Position numbers and translations under genes: made by a program. Shown here piece by piece: positions 58,315 to 64,000 of a stretch of DNA of 64,000 bases. The first letter of the stretch is position 1; each line of letters begins with the position of its first letter. This DNA is from Rhodothermales bacterium (GTDB lineage Bacteria > Bacteroidota > Rhodothermia > Rhodothermales > JANQRZ01). The stretch is taken from positions 91,960 through 155,959 of the forward strand of contig JBDUXZ010000011.1 of the NCBI GenBank assembly GCA_039944855.1. Reading direction: 5' to 3'. A model generated the notes under the pieces. That model was not told the origin of the DNA. It did no database searches and saw only the letters and a program-made list of their open reading frames with translations.

Positions 58315-60660
58315 TCAGTCCTCCGCCGCCCGTTGCCGCTCGAAGAGGCGCTCGAACTGGCGCTTGCCGGAGAGGTACGGCGGCGGCCACCACTGGGCGG
58401 TATAGCCGAGGTCGGCGGCGGCGCGGAGCGTCCACTGCGGATCGGAGAGGTGCGGGCGGGCGAGGAGGCAGAGGTCGGCGCGGCCGGAGGCGATGATGGA
58501 GTTGACGTGGTCGGGCTCGTAGATATTCCCCACGGCCATCGTGGCGACGTTGGCTTCGAGCCGGATGCGCTCGGCGAAGGGCGTCTGGAACATCCGGCCG
58601 TAGACGGGCGCCTGATCGGGCGAGACCTGCCCGCTCGATACGTCGATCACGTCGGCACCGTGCTCGGCGAAGCGGCGGGCGATTTCGACGGCGTCGTCCG
58701 GACCGATCCCGCCCTCGACCCAGTCGTGCGCCGAGATGCGGACACTCATCGGCTTCACCTCGGGCCACGCAGCGCGGACGGCATCGAAGACTTCGAGCGG
58801 GTAGCGCAGCCGGCGCTGGAGCGAGCCACCGTACTCGTCCGTCCGCTGGTTCGTGAGCGGCGAGATGAACGACGACAAGAGGTAGCCGTGCGCGCAGTGG
58901 AGTTCGAGCAGGTCGAACCCGGCGTCGATCCCCCGACGCGTGGCGGCGACGAATTCGTCGCGGACACGGTCCATGTCGGCCCGATCCATCGCGCGCGGCG
59001 TGGGCATCGTGGGGACATACGGGATCGGCGAGGGAGCGACGAGGTCCCACCCGTGAGGGAGCGGCGCGGTGTCGCGTCCGCCGGCCTCCCACGGCCGCTT
59101 CGTCGAGCCCTTCCGCCCGGCGTGGCCGAGTTGGAGCGCGACCTTTGCGGGCGAGTTGGTGTGGACGAAGTCGACGACGCGGCGCCATGCCTCGGCCTGT
59201 GCGTCGGTCCAGAGCCCGGCGCAGCCCGGCGTGATCCGCGCGTCGGGGGCAACGCACGTCATCTCGGTAAAAATCAGTCCAGCCCCACCGAGCGCTCGCG
59301 CGCCGAAGTGGACGAGGTGGAAGTCGGTCACGAGCCCGTCCTCGGCCGAGTACATCGCCATCGGCGAGACGGCGATGCGGTTGGGAAGCGTGAGGTCGCG
59401 CAGCCGGAACGGGAGGAACATCGGCGGCACGGCCTCGGCGACGGTGCCGTCCGTCAGGGCCTCGGCGAGCCAGCGCTCGTAGGCTTCGAGACTGGCCCGG
59501 TCGCGGAGGCGGAGGTTCTCGTGGCTCACGCGCTGGCTGCGCGTGAGGAGGCTGTAGGCGAACTGCTCCGGCGCGAGCCCGCCGCGCCGCTCGACGCTCT
59601 CGAACCACTCGGTCGAGTTGCGCGCCGCGTTCTGCAGCCGGAGGACTTCGACACGACGCTCGTCTTCGTAGGCTTCGAGTACGTCTGCGAGCGCTCTGTC
59701 AGACGCAGCATGCTGCGCCTCTACGGGTCCAGACCGGACCATCGCCTCCGTCAATTTGTCGGCGAGGGCGATCGCGCTTTCGAGGGCGAGCTTCGTCCCG
59801 CTGCCGATGGAGAAGTGCGCCGTCGCGGCGGCGTCGCCGAGGAGGACGACGGGCGTGCCCGAGGGCAGCGCCGCGTGCCACCGCTCGTTCGTGACTTTGG
59901 GGAAGCGGATCCACATCGCCGGGCCGTCGAGGTGGGGGCTGTTGTCGAGGAGGCTGTGCCCGCCGAGGGTATCGGCGAAGAGGCGCTCGCAGAAGGCGAG
60001 GCCCTCCTCTTTCGTCATCCGGTCGAGCCCGGCGGCGTGCCACGTCTCCTCGCGGCACTCGACGATGAACGTGCTCGTGTCTTCGGAGAACTGGTAGCAG
60101 TGCGCCTGGAACCAGCCGTGCTCGGTCTCGCGGAAGTCGAACGTGAACGCCTCGAACGGGCGGTGCGTCCCGAGCCACGTGAACCTGTTCTGCTGCGGCT
60201 CAACGGTCGGCTCGAACTGCCCGGCGAACGTGCTCCGAACCACACTATTGACGCCGTCGGCCGCGACGACGAGATCGGCACCGAGTGCGTCGAGGTCGGT
60301 GACGCGGTGCTCGTAGTGGAGCGCGACGCCGAGTGCTTCGGCGCGGGCTTCGAGGATCTCCAGAAACCGGTGCCGCCCGACGCCGATGAACCCATGGCCA
60401 GACGAGCACAGCGTCTCGCCTCGGAAGTGCACGGCGATGTCGTCCCAGTGCGCGAGGCTGGCCTCGGTCCGGTCCGCCACGACGGCGTCGGCGGCGCGGA
60501 GGTTCTCCAGCGTCCCGTCGGAGAACACGATGCCCCAGCCGAACGTGTTGCCGCGCGGGTTCTGCTCGTAAACGGCGACGGGCCAGTCCGGGCAGCGGTG
60601 TTTGAGGAGGATCGAGAGGAAGAGGCCGGCGGGGCCTCCGCCGATGCAGGCGACGTTCAC
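58315..60660 (-). CDS. Bifunctional FAD monooxygenase / old-yellow-enzyme reductase (2-aminobenzoyl-CoA monooxygenase/reductase-like)
   Basis: 781 residues. The N-terminal half is a PHBH-type flavin monooxygenase: [18 protein letters not shown] (8-13 GGGPAG), [21 protein letters not shown], and the second FAD motif [29 protein letters not shown]. From about 395 an old-yellow-enzyme domain begins: [54 protein letters not shown]. This fusion is diagnostic of 2-aminobenzoyl-CoA monooxygenase/reductase or salicylyl-CoA 5-hydroxylase proteins. The ligase/dehydrogenase/hydratase operon nearby favours the first. Residues around 330 ([10 protein letters not shown]) are encoded by a short palindromic repeat inserted in frame. 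Confidence 0.9.
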   Translation of the reverse strand: MNVACIGGGPAGLFLSILLKHRCPDWPVAVYEQNPRGNTFGWGIVFSDGTLENLRAADAVVADRTEASLAHWDDIAVHFRGETLCSSGHGFIGVGRHRFLEILEARAEALGVALHYEHRVTDLDALGADLVVAADGVNSVVRSTFAGQFEPTVEPQQNRFTWLGTHRPFEAFTFDFRETEHGWFQAHCYQFSEDTSTFIVECREETWHAAGLDRMTKEEGLAFCERLFADTLGGHSLLDNSPHLDGPAMWIRFPKVTNERWHAALPSGTPVVLLGDAAATAHFSIGSGTKLALESAIALADKLTEAMVRSGPVEAQHAASDRALADVLEAYEDERRVEVLRLQNAARNSTEWFESVERRGGLAPEQFAYSLLTRSQRVSHENLRLRDRASLEAYERWLAEALTDGTVAEAVPPMFLPFRLRDLTLPNRIAVSPMAMYSAEDGLVTDFHLVHFGARALGGAGLIFTEMTCVAPDARITPGCAGLWTDAQAEAWRRVVDFVHTNSPAKVALQLGHAGRKGSTKRPWEAGGRDTAPLPHGWDLVAPSPIPYVPTMPTPRAMDRADMDRVRDEFVAATRRGIDAGFDLLELHCAHGYLLSSFISPLTNQRTDEYGGSLQRRLRYPLEVFDAVRAAWPEVKPMSVRISAHDWVEGGIGPDDAVEIARRFAEHGADVIDVSSGQVSPDQAPVYGRMFQTPFAERIRLEANVATMAVGNIYEPDHVNSIIASGRADLCLLARPHLSDPQWTLRAAADLGYTAQWWPPPYLSGKRQFERLFERQRAAED
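59701..59725. repeat. Palindromic repeat inside a coding sequence
   Basis: AGACGCAGCATGCTGCGCCT (59701-59720, one mismatch in ten pairs) plus CTACG. On the coding strand it reads GTAGAGGCGCAGCATGCTGC and so on, giving PVEAQHAAS in frame. Related to 676-705 and 43414-43433. Confidence 0.8.
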
Positions 60661-60728
60661 GGGCGCGGCGGTTGGGTTCGCCGGATGTTACGACGAAGGC
60701 GCCGGACTCTGCCGCCTCGCCCGGGCGC

Positions 60729-60768
60729 ACCGCGGCCCCGACCGGGTGCATCCGATCGGGGCCGCGGT
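60729..60768. terminator. Hairpin terminator of the giant surface-protein gene
   Basis: ACCGCGGCCCCGA (60729-60741) pairs perfectly with TCGGGGCCGCGGT (60756-60768), 21 nt beyond the stop of the minus-strand gene at 60790. Confidence 0.8.
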
Positions 60769-60789
60769 TGGAGCGTCGAGCGCGTCGTG

Positions 60790-63700
60790 TTAGCGGACGA
60801 CCGTCAGCCGCTGCGTCGTCACGAACGAGCCCGCCGTCATCCGCACGAGGTACGTCCCCGAGGCCAGCGACGCCGCGTCGAGCAGGGCCTCGTACCGCCC
60901 TGCCTCCACCGCCTCGTCCATGAGCACGGCCACCGACCGGCCCAGCACGTCGTAGACCACCACCCGTACCTCGGCGTCCTCGGGCACTTCCACGCCCAGC
61001 GTCGCTCGCTGCGCGAGCGGGTTCGGGTACGCAGGCCGCAGCGCGAACTCCGTCGGGAGCGCCGCGATGCGCGCCGCCTCTACCTCGGCTTCGGCCGCTG
61101 CGATCATCGCCTCGTGGTTCAGCGCCTCCGCACCGGCTCCACGCGCCGCCGCGCACTGGCTCTGCGCGAACGGGTGCAGCCGCGACGGGCCGTACTCGGC
61201 GCAGTAGAGCTGCTGCGTCGCCGCGTCCATGTGGAAGAATCCATAGACCACGCCGTTCGCGAGGTACACGAGCGACGTCACGATGTCGGGCTGGACCGCC
61301 GGGATCGAGACGCCTACGGCCAGCGGCTCTCGGTCGACCACCGCGAGCCCGCCGAAGGTATTGCGGAGGACGCCATTCGTCGGGACCTGCACGGTCGCGC
61401 CCGGGGCGAGCGTGCCCTGGACCGGCGTAGCGAAGTAGACCGTGGTGTAGGTAGCGCCGAGCGAGCAGTTTACCGTGGCGAAGTCGATCGTCGTGGAACC
61501 GACGTTCTTGATCTCGACGAACTCGGAACCGGTCGAGGCGAAGTCCGAGATCAGCAACGTGCTCGGGCAGGCGTCGTCGTCGCAGGCGTCGCCGAGGCCG
61601 TCGCCGTCTGCGTCTTCTTGGCCGGGGTTCGCTACGCCCGGGCAGTTGTCGTCAGCGTCCGGGACGCCGTCGCCGTCGCCGTCAGGCTGCCCCATGATCG
61701 CGACCGCGACGGAGCAGGTGTTCCCCGCGACATCGGTGCCGACGACGCTCCCGCTCCCGTCCACCGTCGGATCGGAAAGCATGACGGTGAAGCCCACGGG
61801 GGAATCGCCCGAGGTGAAGGGACTGACTGCGAGCGTGAGGTTCATGCTCGCGCCGTCGAGGACGATGCTCGCCACACCGCTGTCGACGTCGGTGACGCTG
61901 CCGAAGAAGGTGCCGCCGTCGAGCGAGCCCGCACACACCGGCGGGACGTCATCGTCGCCCTCGTTCACCGTGATCGTGACGGTAGCGACGTTGGAGTCGC
62001 TGGTCCCGTCATTCGCCCGGTACGTGAACGTGTCCGTCCCGAAGAACCCGGGACTGGGGTCGTAGGTGAACGAGCCGTCGGGATCGAGCGTGAGCGTGCC
62101 ATCGTCCACGTCGTCCACGAGGGAGACTGTGAGGGCGTCACCGTCCACGTCGGAGTCGTTGCCGAGCACGCCGGGGGCGTCGACGACGAGCGTCATACCC
62201 TCGCCCGTGGCGTAGCTGTCGTCTTCGGCGACGGGGTCGTCGTTGACGGCGTTCACGGTGACGGTGACGGTCGCGCTGTCGGTCCCGCCGTTGCCATCGT
62301 CGATGGTGTAGGTGAAGGTGTCGACCCCGTTGAAGTCCGCATCCGGGGTGTAGACGACGCACTGATTCCCACCGACGAGGGATGCGCTGGCGCTCGCGGA
62401 CCCTGCAGCGTCGGTGACGGCGAGCGCGGCGCGGCCTCGCGCGGTGCCGGGCACCGTCGGCGCCGCAGGGTCCGTGAGCGGGAGGGTCACGGCCGCCGTG
62501 CCCGGCGCGCACTCGACGATCTCCGCCGAGCCGTTGGCCGGGTCGGAGACGGCCGTGATCGCTACCGTGGCGTCGTCGGGATCGGAATCGTTCGCACGCA
62601 CGTCGATCTCGACGGCGGTGTCCTCGTCGGTCTCAGCGTCGTCGTCCACGGCGACAGGCGGCTCGTTGCCCGGCTCGTTGACGGTGACGCCGAGCGTGGC
62701 CGTGTCGCTCCCGCCGTCGCCGTCCGTGACGGTGAGCGTGAGGGTGTACGTGCCGGCCGTCGTGTAGACGTGGCTCACGCTCGTGAGGTCGACGCCGGAC
62801 TGATTCGGGGTGCCGTCGCCGAAATCGTAGGTGTAGGTGAGCACGTCGGCCGCGCCGGGGTCACTCGCGGCGGCGGTGAAGTCGAACGTATCGCCTTGGG
62901 TGCCGTCCGTGTCGCCGTCGAGATTCGTGATGGTCGGATCCACGTTCGAGACGAACACCTCGAGCGTCGCGGTGTCGGTCCCGCCGTTGCCGTCGTCCAC
63001 GGTGAGCGTGAGGACGTAGTCCCCCTCGTCATCGTAGACGTGCGTGACGCTCGTGAGGTCGACGCCGGACTGGCTCTCGCCGTCGCCGAAGTCGTAGGTG
63101 TAGGTGAGCGCATCGCCCTCATCGTCGTCGCTCGCGCTCGCGGTGAACGAGAGCACCTCCCCCTCGCTGCCTTCGACCTCGCCATCGAGGCTGGCGATCA
63201 CCGGGTCGGCGTTGTCCGGGGTGATGGCGGTGATCGTGACGACGACGTTGTCGGCGTTGTACGTCACCGAGAAGTCGTAGCCGGTGGGTTCCTGCACGGC
63301 GTCGAACGTGCCCGAGACGGCACTCGCCGTCAGAATCACGAAGCTATCGCCGACTTCGAGCGCGGGATCGGGTGTGCCGAAGATCGCGAGGTCGAGGATG
63401 CCGTCGAGGGTGGCGGTGCCGGTGACCTGGAGCTGGTCGTGGCCGTCGGCCGCGCCCGCGCCGCCGTTGCCGCCGATCTCTACGTTGAGGATCGCAGTCG
63501 CGGACGGCGCGAAGGGGCCGTCCCACACGAGCGTACCGGGCGAGACGCCGGGGCCGGTGTCGCCGTTGTGGGTGAGGGTCGCGCCGAGGAAGTCGATCTC
63601 AGCGGTGCCCTGAATGAGCGCGTCGTCGGCGTGGACGAAGACGCCGTTGACGTCGATCACCCCGGACTCGGCGCTGACGACACCGCCTGCGTTGTTGTTG

Positions 63701-64000
63701 AAGGCGAGGTTGCTCTGGCTGATCTGGCTCACGTCCGAGCCGCCCGTCTTCTGGAAGAGGCCGCTGTTGGAGACGCTGTTGCCGCCGTTGAAGATGATGA
63801 AGTCGGCGTCGCTCTGGAGGTCGAACGTAGCGCCGGCGGCGTTGGTGAAGAGGCTGTTGCCGCCGAGGAACTGGAGGTTGCCGAGGTCGGCCATCACGGC
63901 CGTCCCCTCGTTCGTGACCGCCGCGTTCCCGGCGATCTGCTTCGTCGCGGCCGTCGTGAGCCGGAGGAGCCCGGCGTTCGTGACGTCGGCGAACTGGCCG
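60790..64000 (-). CDS. Giant surface protein, C-terminal 1070 residues (PKD, cadherin-like, TSP3, Por sorting domain)
   Basis: Open to the window edge, so the N-terminus is missing; the first visible residues (GQFADVTNAGLLRLTT) continue an upstream frame. Order of parts: beta-helix-like repeats with many Asn/Gly, two PKD-type domains (each LTYTYDFGDG, VYDDEGDYVLTLTVDDGNGGTDTATLEV), two cadherin-like/Big_9 repeats (DEDTAVEIDVRANDSDPDD, DFNGVDTFTYTIDDGNGGTDSATV), a Ca-binding thrombospondin-3 segment (DGDGDGVPDADDNCPG and DADGDGLGDACD), a lamin-tail-like domain (ISDFASTGSEFVEIKN), and a C-terminal Por sorting domain (VVVYDVLGRSVAVLMD, TYLVRMT, LTVVR). It is exported by type IX secretion and is likely an adhesin or matrix protein. 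Terminator at 60729-60768. Confidence 0.9.
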   Translation of the reverse strand, partial: GQFADVTNAGLLRLTTAATKQIAGNAAVTNEGTAVMADLGNLQFLGGNSLFTNAAGATFDLQSDADFIIFNGGNSVSNSGLFQKTGGSDVSQISQSNLAFNNNAGGVVSAESGVIDVNGVFVHADDALIQGTAEIDFLGATLTHNGDTGPGVSPGTLVWDGPFAPSATAILNVEIGGNGGAGAADGHDQLQVTGTATLDGILDLAIFGTPDPALEVGDSFVILTASAVSGTFDAVQEPTGYDFSVTYNADNVVVTITAITPDNADPVIASLDGEVEGSEGEVLSFTASASDDDEGDALTYTYDFGDGESQSGVDLTSVTHVYDDEGDYVLTLTVDDGNGGTDTATLEVFVSNVDPTITNLDGDTDGTQGDTFDFTAAASDPGAADVLTYTYDFGDGTPNQSGVDLTSVSHVYTTAGTYTLTLTVTDGDGGSDTATLGVTVNEPGNEPPVAVDDDAETDEDTAVEIDVRANDSDPDDATVAITAVSDPANGSAEIVECAPGTAAVTLPLTDPAAPTVPGTARGRAALAVTDAAGSASASASLVGGNQCVVYTPDADFNGVDTFTYTIDDGNGGTDSATVTVTVNAVNDDPVAEDDSYATGEGMTLVVDAPGVLGNDSDVDGDALTVSLVDDVDDGTLTLDPDGSFTYDPSPGFFGTDTFTYRANDGTSDSNVATVTITVNEGDDDVPPVCAGSLDGGTFFGSVTDVDSGVASIVLDGASMNLTLAVSPFTSGDSPVGFTVMLSDPTVDGSGSVVGTDVAGNTCSVAVAIMGQPDGDGDGVPDADDNCPGVANPGQEDADGDGLGDACDDDACPSTLLISDFASTGSEFVEIKNVGSTTIDFATVNCSLGATYTTVYFATPVQGTLAPGATVQVPTNGVLRNTFGGLAVVDREPLAVGVSIPAVQPDIVTSLVYLANGVVYGFFHMDAATQQLYCAEYGPSRLHPFAQSQCAAARGAGAEALNHEAMIAAAEAEVEAARIAALPTEFALRPAYPNPLAQRATLGVEVPEDAEVRVVVYDVLGRSVAVLMDEAVEAGRYEALLDAASLASGTYLVRMTAGSFVTTQRLTVVR

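Overview
The window looks like chromosome of a high-GC member of the Rhodothermota/Bacteroidota branch, probably a marine Rubricoccaceae-like bacterium. The reasons are the Bacteroidota-type -7 promoter boxes (TAnnTTTG), the general lack of strong Shine-Dalgarno sites, three large secreted proteins ending in type IX secretion (Por) sorting domains, many lipoproteins, and a dense set of Na+/H+ antiporters. The genus is inference. I saw no rRNA, tRNA or CRISPR array.

Layout. 1-6.5 kb: 5' part of a UvrD/PcrA helicase, a CBS protein, a debranching-enzyme-like lipoprotein, IspG and a small lipoprotein. 6.6-16.6 kb: isocitrate dehydrogenase, a TerB-like protein, then an ion and inorganic-carbon cluster (CPA2 antiporter fused to an EIIA domain, NhaA, exported beta-carbonic anhydrase, MpsC/DUF2294 protein) closed by a clear intrinsic terminator, and a second CPA2-TrkA antiporter. 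16.8-27.7 kb: secreted penicillin-acylase homologue, M20 hydrolase, an ECF-like sigma factor next to a Ser/Thr kinase with TPRs, DUF2461 and several lipoproteins. 27.7-36.6 kb: NifU-C, Mrp, Ppx/GppA, PrmA, a four-repeat surface protein, and an RsbU/RsbV/RsbW-like partner-switching set.

36.6-39 kb is the most unusual accessory region. Small toxin-antitoxin modules (HicBA; DUF433-DUF5615) are stacked at the 3' end of ubiE, and each is followed by a copy of the ubiE 3' tail. One toxin is broken by an exact 20-bp tandem duplication, and a hicA remnant marks an older module. The same signature, a neighbour's 3' tail copied on the far side of inserted DNA, appears at two more places: prmA/ppx (30.3 kb) and the acyl-CoA ligase (45.5/47.1 kb).

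39-51 kb: PfkA, a DUF1460 amidase, Aat, a biotinyl-carrier-like protein, an epimerase, a ZIP transporter, a secreted amidohydrolase and an M24 peptidase. These are followed by a four-gene minus-strand operon (enoyl-CoA hydratase, acyl-CoA dehydrogenase, Rid-family protein, 2-aminobenzoate-CoA-ligase-like enzyme). With the FAD-monooxygenase/old-yellow-enzyme fusion at 58.3-60.7 kb this gives most of an aerobic 2-aminobenzoyl-CoA (anthranilate) pathway. 51.5-58.2 kb: a propeller sensor kinase and a LuxR-type regulator separated by two small secreted proteins, then a secreted beta-propeller protein. The end is the C-terminal part of a giant PKD/cadherin-like surface protein.

Three families of short palindromic repeats are scattered through the window: the 20-bp AGACGC...GCGTCT palindrome, TGTCATTGCGAG...CTCGCAATGACA, and TGTCATCCTGAGC...GCTCAGGATGACA. 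One copy of the first sits in frame inside the monooxygenase/reductase gene.
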